From Latrodectus hesperus (Eukaryota > Arthropoda > Arachnida > Araneae > Theridiidae): 64,000 bases of DNA. Under the pieces are notes generated by a model. It saw nothing but the letters and a program-made list of their open reading frames with translations, was not told the origin of the DNA and ran no database searches. Position 1 is the stretch's first letter. The number at the start of each line of letters is the position of its first letter. The stretch covers positions 16,321,125 through 16,385,124 of the forward strand of contig CM075862.1 of assembly GCA_037975125.1 (NCBI GenBank), in the 5' to 3' direction. A program made the translations under genes and the position numbers. Positions 26,992-38,982 of this stretch are shown in pieces.

Positions 26992-27018
26992 GTTCTAAAA
27001 ATGTGTTAATACCCTCTG
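26992..27018 (-). repeat. Right terminal inverted repeat of DD41D element
   Basis: Perfect partner of the left repeat, followed by TA. Confidence 0.93.
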
Positions 27019-27019
27019 T

Positions 27020-27790
27020 ATGCTTCAAAATACTGAATACTGAAGCTTATATATTTAATGTTTGGACAAAAGAAATATTAATTTGAAAATTTTTATGATT
27101 AATAAGTAAAATGATGTAGTCAAAATGGAATAACTAAAGTAAAAATTATTTAAAATATTGTAATCAAAGACATTTAATTTAAGCAATCAGAAATAAGGAA
27201 TGGATCCTGTTTTAACTTGTATGGAATTATTGGATTATAATCTGCTGCTAAAGATTATAAAATTTAAATTATTCTGCATCAAAAACGATCTATCCCACAA
27301 GCTCACATAATCTAGTTCACTTAATCAAGCTCACTTTATCTAGTCTGAAATATTTTTGTACAATTTTAAAACATTGATCTTTTTAATCAATCACATTTTA
27401 ATTATAAGCCATTCAATTCATTTATTTTCCAATTTCTAAGTATTTTAGTTACATTTTTTGAAAATTTTTCTTCTCATATGAATCTTTTTAAATGTTGCAG
27501 AAAAAGGACTCAATTAAAAAAAGGGCATGGATACTGAACTTCCGCATGTGCATATGCCTGGGTGGATGCGTGAGCATTTTCCAGGTTTGGTTCCTTATAG
27601 CAAATGAATACAGCTATTTCTCAGAGAAAAATCTTCCCCCAAGCCAACATGGTACTTGTTCAAATATCTTATAACTGAGTTCGGCCATTGGACACTACTT
27701 TTACGCTGTATCAATAAATGGTAAATTTTCGTTAGCAAAGTCCCAGTCAAAAGATATGCCAAATGTTTGCTACAATTAACTCGGTGCTTC
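27020..27790. other. Intergenic DNA, nothing recognised
   Basis: The small plus-strand frame 27492-27674 has no recognisable content. Confidence 0.5.
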
Positions 27791-28115
27791 AGTGGCTAAG
27801 TAGCTTCAAACCGCTTCAATCCGGTTAAGATCAGCAAAATGAGCATCATTTGCCTCTGAACACTGGGCACTCTGGGATTGGGAGGGTGACCACATTCTCC
27901 CTCATTGTCTCCATGGTTTGGGGACGTGTCTTTATTAATCTGTGACATCCACAGTCCTTCCGCTGGTGAGGCGTAGTTGTGGAGAAGAGGCTTCCAGCTT
28001 AGATGTGATCTTATTATTTCACCGTGGTTCAAAATATCGAGGCATGTTGAGATGGACGAGTATTCCAAACCTTTTGACTTTAAGGTACAGTCCCGGGCTT
28101 AAGAGCACCTCTATC
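27790..28115 (-). repeat. G+C-richer block, probable interspersed repeat
   Basis: About 320 bp contrasting in composition with its flanks. The minus-strand frame 28068-27796 (90 codons) stays open but encodes nothing recognisable. The abrupt compositional edges suggest an inserted repeat; the class is unknown. Confidence 0.35.
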
Positions 28116-29223
28116 TATGTATGTATAATTAATTTGATCTAACATTTGTTAAACAATTTTTCTTCACACTTAAGAAAAAGCGTTTGTAAAAAAGAAACGT
28201 GTATTCATTTCTGATGTATTTCTAATTTCTTTTGATTAAGAAATTTTTTAATTACCTTCTTTATTTTATATGGGCAATATAAACATCAATATATTGTCAA
28301 AATTCACTTATACAGCTCTAACTTTGAATAGGCATTTCTTCAGATAAATTGCCTTTTTCCTTTTAGGACTTGTGAAATTCAATATCAAACACGCAACATC
28401 ACATATTGGATAAAAATTGTGTACTATTCACAAAGGGGAGAAAAGCCCGTTCTTCAAATAGATTTTAAAAATGCAATTCCTATTTAATTAATTTTTTACT
28501 ACCAATATTCTTTCTTTAAAGCATATATTCCATTAAATAATCTAAAAAAGTGTTCATAGTTTAATTTTGGTGATCAAATTTATGTTTGTTGGTACTTTGG
28601 ATAATCTTGTTTTGCAAAATGTTTTACATTCTAATTTCTATAATTATATTTGAAAATCATAAATAAGACAGAATATTCGGCTTATACTACGATTTGTGCG
28701 AAGGAAAATGTTAACTTTCGTTGTTCACATTAGCATTATTAATGCAGATAAAGTAAATTAACTATTTACAAAAAAATTATATTGTTTAGTTAATGACAAC
28801 CTTTATGCTTCAACATAATTCATATTTTCTTATAAAAATAACCATATTTAATTTTTACAGAAATAAAGGTTCAGTTTACATAGAAGCGGTTTATAAATGC
28901 TTATAAATCAAATTATATATACTAAACTGAAATTGTAAAAATGTGTAATTCACAATATATTCAGGTGTTTTTGAATACCATCATTTATTTAAGCCTTTGA
29001 TATAAATATAAAAAGTCAACTATAACCATTTTATAGTTCAATGGATATTATCTCTAATGACTTACGTAATCAGCAATTTAAATTTTTATTACATTTGCAA
29101 TTTAGAAAAAATTGCTATTGTTCTCAAAAAGTTCATATTTATTTAAGTTCATATGATCAAATTATAACTAATCGATTAATAAATCGCGTTTATTGTATAA
29201 AGATACATTTTGAATTGGTTCCC
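28116..29223. other. Intergenic AT-rich DNA, nothing recognised
   Basis: No supportable gene or repeat. Confidence 0.5.
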
Positions 29224-29269
29224 TCTTAATTTTTGATTGCATATTTATTGCATGTAATCAAAAATTAAG
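29224..29269. repeat. Short hairpin (18-bp arms)
   Basis: CTTAATTTTTGATTGCAT is mirrored by a reverse-complement arm ending at 29269, with one mismatch. Confidence 0.6.
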
Positions 29270-29375
29270 CTTTGGCTTTTATAAAGCTTAAGAGATGGGG
29301 CTTATTTATGGCATTAAAATATAATATTCTGAAATTTTTTTGATATTTTGTATCAGGAAAACTAGAATATATATA

Positions 29376-29404
29376 CGACGGTTACTCTGAAATTTTTGAG
29401 ATAC
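29376..29404 (+). repeat. Left terminal inverted repeat of mariner
   Basis: It begins CGACGGTTACTCTGAAATTT. It pairs with 30610-30638 with two mismatches, both in the first eight bases. Confidence 0.9.
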
Positions 29405-29537
29405 GCGCAGACGAGAATTTACAAAATAAAAATAACGGTTTAATTTTAAAGTACAAAGTATTTTAACACAGAAGACGGTTTTTTACTGACTTACTTCAAT
29501 TTGTTTAGCCTGGAATAAATTTTAAACAGAAGAGAAA

Positions 29538-30577
29538 ATGGAGTGGACGCGAGAACATTTTCGCGCTATGATTTTCAACGATTTCAAAGCAGGATTAAAT
29601 CAAGAAGAATGCATTCAACGGTTGCAATTAGCATTTGGTGATGAACCTCCAGCTCGTGCTACTGTATTCAGATGGTTTAGAGAATTTAGAAGAGGTCGCA
29701 ATTTTCTTCAGGATGAAGAACACACAGGAAGGCCGCCGTCGACTGTAATCCCGTAAAATGTGTCTGCCATATGAAAAATGTTAATGGATGATAATCGCTG
29801 TACCTATCAAATGATACAGAAGGAACTTAACATTGGATCCGCAGCCATACACAAAATCATTCATGAAGAATTACATATGAAAAAGTAGTTTGCCGCTGGG
29901 TTCCCCATAATCTAACTGAGCATCAAAAAGAGGAACGTGTCAGAATCAGTAAAGAATCTCTTAATATGCTGAATGATGGTGGCCACCGCATCATTTCTAA
30001 AATTGTAACAGGTGATGAAACGTACATACCGTTTTTTGACGTTCCAACACTTCAAGAAAGCAAAGTATGGGTCTTTGAAGATGATCCCACGCCGACAATG
30101 GTGAAAAAACAACGCGCAGTGAAAAAAGTGATGTATGCCGTTTTCTTCAGAAGTACGGGATTGGTCAAAGCCATCAAGTTGGAAGGACAGAAGACAGTAA
30201 CAGCAAACTGGTATACCATTAAATGTCTTCTAGAAATTCCACAAGAACTGAATGTTAGGGGACTAATGCTTCACCATGACAATGCATCTTCACATACAGC
30301 CGGATTAACAGTTGAGTTTCTTAAACAAAAACAAATTAAAGTGATCGAACATCTGCCGTATTCACCTGATCTAGCTATGTGCGACTTTTGGTTATTCTTT
30401 AATCTAAAAAAGAACTTACGTGGACGTCGTTTTCATTCAGAAGAAGAGATTGATGTGGCTATAAATGCATTTTTTTCATCTATTCGAAGAAATGAATGGC
30501 TTGAGGCATTTAATCTGTGGAAAAATCGCCTACAAAAGTGCATTGATGCTGGAGAAGACTACTTTGAACACACCTAA
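29538..30577 (+). pseudogene. mariner transposase, broken by stops and a frameshift
   Basis: The N-terminal part (29538-29756, 72 residues) starts MEWTREHFRAMIFNDFKAG and carries the mariner helix-turn-helix (ATVFRWFREFRRG). The frame then hits TAA at 29754, has a further in-frame TGA within about 20 bases, and shifts frame near 29884. It resumes open from about 29966 to 30577. The catalytic triad is present: TGDETY, LHHDNASSHT and SPDLAMCDFWLF, with exactly 34 residues between the second and third Asp. MCD replaces the usual PCD. The C-terminal WLEAFNLWKNRLQKCI segment is normal. Expected length is about 345 residues, so only local lesions have inactivated it. No source of an intact enzyme is seen in this window. 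Confidence 0.93.
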
Positions 30578-30609
30578 AATTTTGTAAGTATAACTTTAAA
30601 AACCTAGTT

Positions 30610-30762
<153 letters not shown>

Positions 30763-31783
30763 TATTTTTAAATTTTATTTTGCACCATATTTATTAAAAA
30801 TAATTTGAAATATTCGAAAAGGTATAATTATTAGAGTTTAATTACATGGTTGTTTTATAATTTTAAAAGCATAAAAGCATTTTTCTTTTACAGATGTCAG
30901 ATAAAAGTGGGGCAAATTTATGTGGTTTTTAGATTATTATTGAATGTTTATTTATTTTTGTTTTCATGATTTCACTGGGTCCTTTTTAACAATACTTGCT
31001 TCTTTTTCTTAGAATAAATTCCCCCCCCGAAAAGTTATTTCGGGATATTTCTTCGAAGCATTTTCCCTCTTCTCTCTTTTTCATTTTTAGGTCATATTAA
31101 CACTTCTCTTTTTCTTTGTCACCATTAATTAACTGTGCTTTGATTGAAATAAAACGTTGGTAAAAATGTAGGTATTTGTTTAGTTCTTTTTATGATTTTT
31201 TAAATCTTTAAAAGAAATCAGGTTTATTTCAATGCTGGAAAGACCCTAGTGAGTGCATCCCTTAATTAGCATCGCAGATTATATGACTTGTATCTTTAGC
31301 ACTTTGAATCCCCTATTACATAAAGGTTTCCCGCACTTATCTTCGGCAATCTACACACCCGTGTTTTTTGAAGGGCTTAACTAAGCAAATTTTTCTTGAA
31401 TGCTGCAATTATTAGTATCTTTTTTTTGTGATTTTTTTCTATTTTTAGAAAAAATAGCTTTTATGTTAAAATTGAAAACTGGTTATAAATTATGTTAGCT
31501 AATTAGTATAACAACAAATTACCTGAGCTGATGTATACATATATAGCGACATCTATAAAATAATTTTTAAAACTTTATTCTTAAATAATCTGGATATTTA
31601 TGTATTTCGAAACATTTAAATAAGAAAATTCTTCAAAGATCTAAGAGGTGTCTTTTATTATGAAACAACAATAAGACAGTTTATAATGCACCGATGAACT
31701 ACATTAAAATTTGAATCTAAATATTACAAAAATCTGAGAACCTGCAAAATCTCCACCATAATAGACATTAAAAACTGTTTCAC
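30763..31783. other. Intergenic DNA, nothing recognised
   Basis: Contains a poly-C run at about 31021-31028. No gene was recognised. Confidence 0.5.
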
Positions 31784-31809
31784 AAAAAAAAAAAAAAAAA
31801 AAAAAAAAA
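31784..31809. repeat. Poly-A tract
   Basis: A run of about 26 A on the plus strand. Confidence 0.95.
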
Positions 31810-31913
31810 TTCTTTTTTTACAGATGTCAATATATTAAATTAAAAATAAAGCTTTTTGCCAATATCTAGTATTCGCCTGTTCTTTAACAGGTTTCATGTT
31901 CACCTGTTTTTAA

Positions 31914-32315
31914 TTTGTTGTTGTTATTCTTTATGACTCTTGGACAAGCTAAACTTTCTAGCCGACGGCTATGCGAAATTAAATCAGAAGGGTGCGTCTT
32001 TCGCTTAGCCAGAGCAACACGAAAATGAATGTAACTCTTTGCTCGAAGATTTCTCCGATAGAGGTCACCACCAGAGGATTCTATCTCTCAATTTTGACTT
32101 TGATCTGAAGGAGGAAGAAAATTTCTTTAGACCATTACACTCATGGTAACTGGAGGTTACTCCTAGCTGCTCAACGACCGGCCACAGGACTTTCGATTTC
32201 ACAGATTTCACGAGCTCGTATATCGTATGTAATCGGTGGTCTTTGGCGGTATTGGGAATCGAACCTGGCATTTCTCTATGGAAGGCCGATGTTCTAACCA
32301 CTAGGCTACCACGGC
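31914..32315 (-). mobile_element. tRNA-Gly-derived SINE
   Basis: On the minus strand, the head 32315-32254 resembles a tRNA. It has an A box (TAGCCTAGTGG), an anticodon loop CTTCCAT as in tRNA-Gly(TCC), and a perfect B box (GGTTCGATTCC). The 3' acceptor half is missing. The sequence instead runs into about 340 bp of unrelated body, ending in an AAC repeat (ATAACAACAACAA, 31926-31914). This head-body-short-repeat-tail structure is that of a Pol III SINE. A functional tRNA is excluded by the missing acceptor strand. The tail resembles the CAA-repeat end of the LINE relic at 21040. A possible 5-bp target duplication (TTAAT) flanks it. The open frame 32436-32065 is incidental. Confidence 0.82.
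32254..32315 (-). promoter_or_regulatory. Internal Pol III promoter of the SINE (A and B boxes)
   Basis: The A-box-like TAGCCTAGTGG and B box GGTTCGATTCC are spaced as in tRNA genes. Confidence 0.75.
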
Positions 32316-32319
32316 TTAA

Positions 32320-33482
32320 TATATATATCCAAAGATTCGATATATTCAGCATTTTGTTCTTTGAAAGATTATGGAAATTATAGATGAATCTTACTGAGAT
32401 TAAAGATTGTAGTTTTTTGCTTTCTGTGAGCCACACTTAATCCTGATAAACTCCTATATATTTTTCATGATATTTTCACTTTAGAATTTCCAAGAAGGCA
32501 TACAGAACCCGAGTTGAAATCTGTCCATTCCAAGAACATTCAACCAATCAATCGCAGAAGTATTTACATAGAATATTCCAAACTTTTACTTCGAAACGGA
32601 AATTCGCGTTCGAAGTCTATTAATCATTTTCCTTTTCGTCCGCATCATGAAGATTTTCATGTGTATCTCAAGAATACAAATGAAAATCCAAGCAATACAC
32701 TATGTTCTTATTTATTTCGCATTAATATCTTTTGGATAAATGATAATTGCTATTATGTGCATTTTTTGACACTTTGGTTCTTAATATTCCATTTTAAAGA
32801 TACATATTAATTCAAAATAAATATTTCGCAAACTTTTGTGTCAAATGCATTGTCTCCAACCAGACATGCATCACTTTCTAAATCGAAAATTTAGGATACT
32901 TAACAAACCAACTAGAACAATTCAAATGAATCTATTCTAAATTCGATGTTGAGTTTCTGAATAATTATAACTTCAATCAGAATTCGCAAGTGTCTGCAAA
33001 AGTACGAGAGTACTTTAAGGGCGCCTATACTTGATAAAAGTTGAAGAACCACTGACCTAAATAATTTCCCACGCTACGTGATCTCTGATTTTAAGATAAC
33101 ATAATCTTCCATTCTTTCTTGTTATCCTAAGCTGTCCTTAACATTCCCACTTATCAATTTTGACTTAAAAGCGCGGAATTCTTTGAATTATGTCTCATTA
33201 GATCTAAACAAAAGATTTCTAAAGACAATTTGAAAAGCAAACCAAAATTTTATCAGAAGAATATGCCTCTGGATTTTGATTCTTGATTAAGTACAGATGA
33301 AATATCATGTAACCTCTGCTCACACCACTTCAAATTTTTATTTTACCACAATAAAGAACATGACCACTGCTGTAAGTTTTCTGCAGTTTCCAAACTAAAT
33401 CATTTACTAAACATATACTTTTATCCAAATTTAGTCTTAATTTTTTTTTTCTATAATGGTCTTTACCATTTACAAAATAATG
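32320..33482. other. Intergenic DNA, nothing recognised
   Basis: The plus-strand frame 32514-32810 has no recognisable domain. Confidence 0.5.
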
Positions 33483-33620
33483 CAAAAATACATTATTCGA
33501 TAAAATAAATATTTAATTCATTTTATCGAATATTACTGAATTAAAAATTAATCCCTATAAAATTAATTTTTTAATTTGATAAAATTAATACACACAATTT
33601 TATCGGATAATGCATTTTTG
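33483..33620. mobile_element. Small MITE-like element
   Basis: The ends 33483-33506 and 33597-33620 are inverted repeats of 24 bp with two mismatches (CAAAAATACATTATTCGATA at the left). The interior holds further short inverted repeats. AATG precedes the left end and follows the right end, a possible 4-bp target duplication. No coding sequence. The superfamily is not determined. Confidence 0.6.
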
Positions 33621-33896
33621 AATGATTTAATAATTATTGCTTGTAACATATTTAATTGTACAAACGTGTTATTGCATAATTTATAATTTATGCTTATTGC
33701 GTGTTTAAATTATATACATTTTTAAATAGAGTTTATAAATTACGTGTTAATTTAATTATACATACATGTAATTTAAATAATTTTAAAAATTAATATATGT
33801 TAATAAATATCCATGAGTTTCCATTTCATATTTTTGAAAAAAATACTTATAATTAGAAGTAACTTTTAATTACAAATTAACTCATCAAAATAGTTT

Positions 33897-33938
33897 ACAG
33901 CTTTTTTAAAAATATATCCCAATTTTTAAAAAAGCTGT
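33897..33938. repeat. Perfect 17-bp hairpin
   Basis: ACAGCTTTTTTAAAAAT is mirrored exactly at 33922-33938. Confidence 0.7.
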
Positions 33939-34244
33939 TCATATTAAAAATCCAAACAAATTCATTTCAATGAATATAAAAATGCAACTGCATTCATTAG
34001 GAGAAATGATTATGACTGAAGAATATTTCATAGTTTAAAAAATTAAGTCAATAAACATGTTAGTGTAAAATTACATTATCGCTTTCAGTTGCATATTAAA
34101 TTCCAAATAAGTAATGACAAAGCAACCTTTCGCCGTTTAAAATTTAATGATAACTTGTAAAAAATAATAACATTGAGAACTTTTTTAAAATATTAAACCA
34201 ATTAATATAATTTACTTACATATACAAACATACAAGTATATATA

Positions 34245-34457
34245 TTTGGCTGTTCGGAAAGTAATTTCGTTTTTCCAACATGGATCAGCTTTTTGCTAGT
34301 AAACGCAAACCACTTTATGACTGTGAAATCGTGATACTACCAGAAAGATGGTAAAAGCTATTGGACTGGAATAGACAATGTGCAATGCAATACAATATTT
34401 ATTTGCTGTGCGTTTTACATTTTTATGAAAAACGAAATGACTTTCCGAACAACCCAA
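34245..34457. mobile_element. Internally deleted mariner (213 bp)
   Basis: The ends (TTTGGCTGTTCGGAAAGTAA, and its near mirror finishing at 34457) are about 30-bp terminal inverted repeats with a few mismatches. TA flanks both sides. The interior encodes, with a stop, the mariner C-terminal signature LPERW. The element therefore descends from a full mariner by loss of most of the transposase. Its ends differ from those of the element at 29376, so it belongs to another mariner family. Confidence 0.8.
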
Positions 34458-34459
34458 TA

Positions 34460-37161
34460 TATAAATATAATTTCCGTACTTAATTTATATCCAAGATTGT
34501 GAATCCTTAATAATGAGTATAAGAAAGGGTTTCTGGGGATAAAATACGAAAATTTGAAAACCAATCAATTTAATTACAATCAAGAACAAGCTCCTAAATA
34601 ATGTCATAAATAATGATGCACTTTTTTCAAGTATTAACTCGTACATGAAAATGCACTCACTAAAAATAGAGAATTTATGTAGAAAGAGAATTAATCTATT
34701 TTACTTAAACATGGATTCTATCAATGTGTGTGAATGCTGTATTCAAATGAAAAAAATGAAACAAAAACTTCATGTGAAACAAAGACTATTTTTGCTAGCT
34801 TTCTTATTTCTCTTACTCACGAATTTAGTTATTTAAATAGCAGTATGTCGAATTGGATGTTGCGTTATTCATACAAATTGAAAACTTTTTGTTACATTTG
34901 TTGTCCAATAAGTTGGTTGTGACAATTTTTGTATGTTTAGCATTTGCCCTGATGTTTTTAAATGTTAGAATGTTATTTTTTTTATAAAAATTAAAAATAG
35001 TAAAAATAAGCAGCATAATTTCAAATAAATAATTACAAATATTTCAAAACTATAAATTATATATTAAATACAAATTCTATCAAATATAAATTTACTTTTA
35101 ACAACCGAGCATTTTGATCGTAAAACAGAAAAAAAATTATAACTTTAGTTACTTTCATCCTTAATGTTTATAAGTAGAAAAAACATTTATTTTTGGCTAT
35201 ATATAGAGCAATCAAAAATATATATATCTATGGTAACGTTCTTTAAAATCATCTACAGAAAATTTCCGATTATACCCAAGTAGTTTATTTGGTTTGGGGA
35301 TTATCCCGGATATCGAATTTTTTAAAAAAAATGCTGTGTTTAATAAATAAAAAGGACATCATTAGAAGGAAATAAAAAAATTTTGATCGATTATTCTAAT
35401 TTATAATAAATTGATTGTGGAAAAATTATTGATTTCTAGGTAAATTTACAAGCTTCTAAGCTATGAATTATTTTTCAATTTCTCAAATAATAAACGTGCT
35501 CAAATTAACTATTGTGATATTTAATTATCTAAATGTTTGAGTTTATTTATTCGCATTTTTCAGAATATTGTGGGTTATTCACAACAACTTCTTAGTTATT
35601 TAAAGCATGATTTTTTAAATCAATTCCACTGATAATCGTGAGTTTATTGTGAAAAAATTTATAGGGGCACTTATTTGGAGAAAAGATTAATCTGAATTTG
35701 TTTAGTTTCAGGCATTACAGTTTATTTTCGGCAGTTAAAATTGTTTTAAAAAGCAAGCTTCATTCAAATTATCTCAAAAGTAAACAAATTTTTTTTTCGG
35801 ATAACTCGAAACAGATTTCGTTTAAAAAAATATTCGGAAGCAACATTTACAACCGATCGGATTGTTGAATAGCTAAATTCTAGAAATTGATACCTCGGAA
35901 TCAAATTTGAAACTATAATCAAGAAAAAGAATAGTAACTGAACATTAAAGTAATCTGTGTTGTTTTTAATTAAAACTGAGAGTTTTTTTTAAATTTTAAT
36001 GTATAAATTATAAGTTACCTTCTTTACAGTTTATGTTTATGCACGATTAACACTCGTTGTCAGGGATGTGAACAGTACTTAAACATAAAATGTAAAAAAG
36101 TATTTTAAATAACTTGTTTCTAGAAATTCAAAGGTTATCATTGTTTCAATCCTATAATAAATATTTTATCACCTTCTGATGATTTTCAATAAAGTGGATT
36201 TTGCAGTATTATATATAAAAGGCTTTTAATATAACATTTCAAAAGTAAACTTAAAAATGGGAAAATGTTTTGCACACCCTTTGCTTTTTACAGTAATTAC
36301 AAAAAGTTATTAGCACATTTATGAAAAGATAATTAATATCTTCAGAGAAGTACAAATTGTTATCTGATTACAAAAGGGATAAATATTAATTAATATCATT
36401 TGTCGAAAGTCTTGAAACTTGGTAATGAAGTTTGCTGCTGTACACTTTGACAGACAAATAAATTTTAAAAAAAATGACGAAATATATATTTACATTATTC
36501 TATCAAAAGGAAGTTTTAAAAAATGTAACATTATATGATTATTTCTTTTACTGAATACCTTTTACACGATTTCTTAGTTACTGATACTCTTAAAGGATCA
36601 GGTACATCGTACAATCCTAGCAACCTTGTTTGTACATCTGAAAAGTTTTAATATTTCACATGTTCTTGGAATATATGTAGATGTATAACGTTCGGCTTGT
36701 GACCATTCAGAATAATTTGATCTTTAATAGAAAGTATCGTAAAACTTTATACATATATTTTTAATTAAATCACAAGACCTGAAACATCTGTTGTCCTAAT
36801 TTCATGTCTTAAATCCTGTGTAACATTTGATACTATCATTTAGTCTGTCTAAATTTTCGAATTTTGATTTCGAAAGCATAATATTTTATACTTATATTTA
36901 AACGAAATTTTTTTTAAGAATTAAAGATTTTCCACACTATTTCATTCATATTACGATAAATTTAAATAATTTTAATGTAAGATTACTTTTATTTAATGAG
37001 ATCCTAATAAGCATAAAATATTATTTATTTTATTTCCTTCTTTTTCTTTGATTGGTATAATTCACGCCTTTGCAATTAGTAGCATTTTGTGAGTCAGTTC
37101 CCGGGATAAATTTTTTGCCAGTACAAATGGTTTAAATCTAGTGAATCCTCATTTCCATTAT
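34460..37161. other. Intergenic AT-rich DNA left of the array
   Basis: Short frames only, none recognisable. 37080-37130 shares the word TGGCAAAAAATTTATCCC (inverted) with 63091-63108, probably a dispersed repeat. Confidence 0.5.
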
Positions 37162-37163
37162 TT

Positions 37164-38982
37164 GAGTCATCAGCTCTATTTTGGAACTCTGACTGTTGCC
37201 AATTCCACATTTTTAGTCTTATAACTCTTTTATGAAGATTGCTTCTTCATAGTTCCTGACTTAATATTCACTTCAGAAGTATTATTTTCCTTGGAGTACA
37301 TAGTACCCACGACATTATTTTCAGCACACCAGTTACCATTTGTGAACACTAAGGATTTTCGAATATTTCATGTATAGAATCTGCTTCTTTCTGGCAATGA
37401 GAGTACATCTTCTTGTAAGGTTTAAGTATGTTATAAATTTGGGAGCTGTTTCCATAATAGTATTCAAGTAAATAGTCCTTTAAAAACATATCCAATAATT
37501 AAAATAAATTAATTTTTTCTTGATTAATTTAATTAACTAGAAACGATTCGCAATAACAATTCATTTTCGTATTTTTTGTCTTAAAGAGAGAAAATTTTTA
37601 AGAAAACAAAAGAAATTTTTAGAAAATGAGAGAAAATTATTAATTATTATATTTATATTGGAAAAATTTATTCTAAAACTATCAAAGAAATTTATTTGTT
37701 TTCTGTTTTTACTATTTATTAATCTTGAATCAATAAACTTTTTTTTAAGAGACATCATTTTCTTAAAGTAAATACTATTATTTTTTTCTCAAATACTAGA
37801 AATTTGTTTTCCAATGAGAATAAATCCATATTAAACTATACAGATTTTACTTATTAATAATTCTGTACAAGTCAAGAAGTACACCATTTTGTCAATTAGA
37901 ACAATTTTTATTTTAAATCAAAGTAATAAAAATAGAAATGAATTTTTGAAAACATCAGTTCCTAGACCCTCAAAGGTAACGGGGTTCTACCTCAACAATC
38001 TGAGTTTTGTTTTTTACATTTAAATTAAAAAGGGAATCTGGACCCAACAATGACGGCAGTGATTTTTATGTGGTTAATAAAATTTTTATTCATTTTTTAT
38101 TCTAAAAGATAGAAAAGAGGAAATTAGATCCGTTTTCGAAGAACCATTAAGATTCTTACCTTGAAAGCCAAATCAAAAGTTTGTTCGTATATAAGAATAG
38201 TTTTCTGTAGACAGAGAAATGTGTTTGAAATGAATATGTACGACTTATTAATTTTCTTCATTATTTTATAGAGCTATTGCTTATGAAGAAACAACTCAAC
38301 TTCTAAATAGCTTTTGTGACAGTTTTAAAATGTAATGAATGGGTTAAAAAGTTGTTTATTTTTATTTGGCATTGCTGGAAAGTCTCGCAGACTGAAAAGT
38401 GACGCTCTCAACCGGCGGTTCTCCTTTTCTTTCTCTTCTTACTTTTGATGAACAATTCTAGTAACTCTCGCGTTTTAATTTAAAAAATGGATTATTGTCG
38501 CTGCTCAAAAAAATTTCGTTCTGGAAATACTGTTTTAAATTATTATTTGAAAAATATTTATGGGGAATCATCCAAGTCGCCGCTACAGGTTAGCTTTTAA
38601 TTTTGCTTCGGTTTTAAAACAAAAACTTTCTATGATTTAATTTTATCCTCTTGTGTTATGATTATTGCATGAAATATATTGCTTCATAAAGAGAAAATTC
38701 ATTATATGAGCATTTAAAATAAAATTAATTTCGTCGCAACATATTTATTCTTACAAGTTTGCTTAAAATATTATTTGTATGCTGTAAGTTTGTTATTAAT
38801 ATGTAAACATCATATTTAAACAATGGTACAGTAATTTTCAATTATTTTAAAATTATTTCACGCATTTGTTTTTATTAATATTCAGAAGTTTTAGAATTTT
38901 AGCAGAATATTTATGGTTGTATTTTAAAAGAATTATTTAGTATCTTTTAAATGTGATATGATAAATGTGAAATGATGATCTT
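37164..38982 (+). repeat. Array unit 1 (diverged 5' third)
   Basis: Carries the differences from the other units between 37164 and about 37750, and matches them to the end after that. Confidence 0.95.
38487..38588 (+). CDS. First-exon copy 1
   Basis: 34 codons from ATG to CAG, donor GTTAGC. Identical to copies 2-5. Confidence 0.75.

Larger units (their letters stand above)
25720..27018 (+). mobile_element. Tc1/mariner-superfamily DD41D element with perfect terminal repeats
   Basis: A 1.3 kb element bounded by 27-bp terminal inverted repeats identical in all 27 positions: 25720-25746, and 26992-27018 reversed, each beginning CAGAGGGTATTAACAC. Similarity extends a few bases further inward. 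Both ends abut TA (25718-25719 and 27019-27020), the target duplicated by this superfamily. It contains one transposase frame. Perfect repeats suggest a fairly recent insertion. The D41D spacing points to the rosa/VISITOR-type group rather than mariner (D34D) or Tc1 (D34E); the group name is inference from spacing. Confidence 0.92.

Noticed and set aside
32254..32315. Functional tRNA-Gly gene
   Set aside because: The acceptor 3' strand is absent and the sequence continues into a SINE body with an AAC tail; it is a SINE head.
37561..37758. 65-codon minus-strand frame in array unit 1
   Set aside because: Low-complexity Phe/Lys/Asn reading, not maintained as a frame in the other units, no motif.
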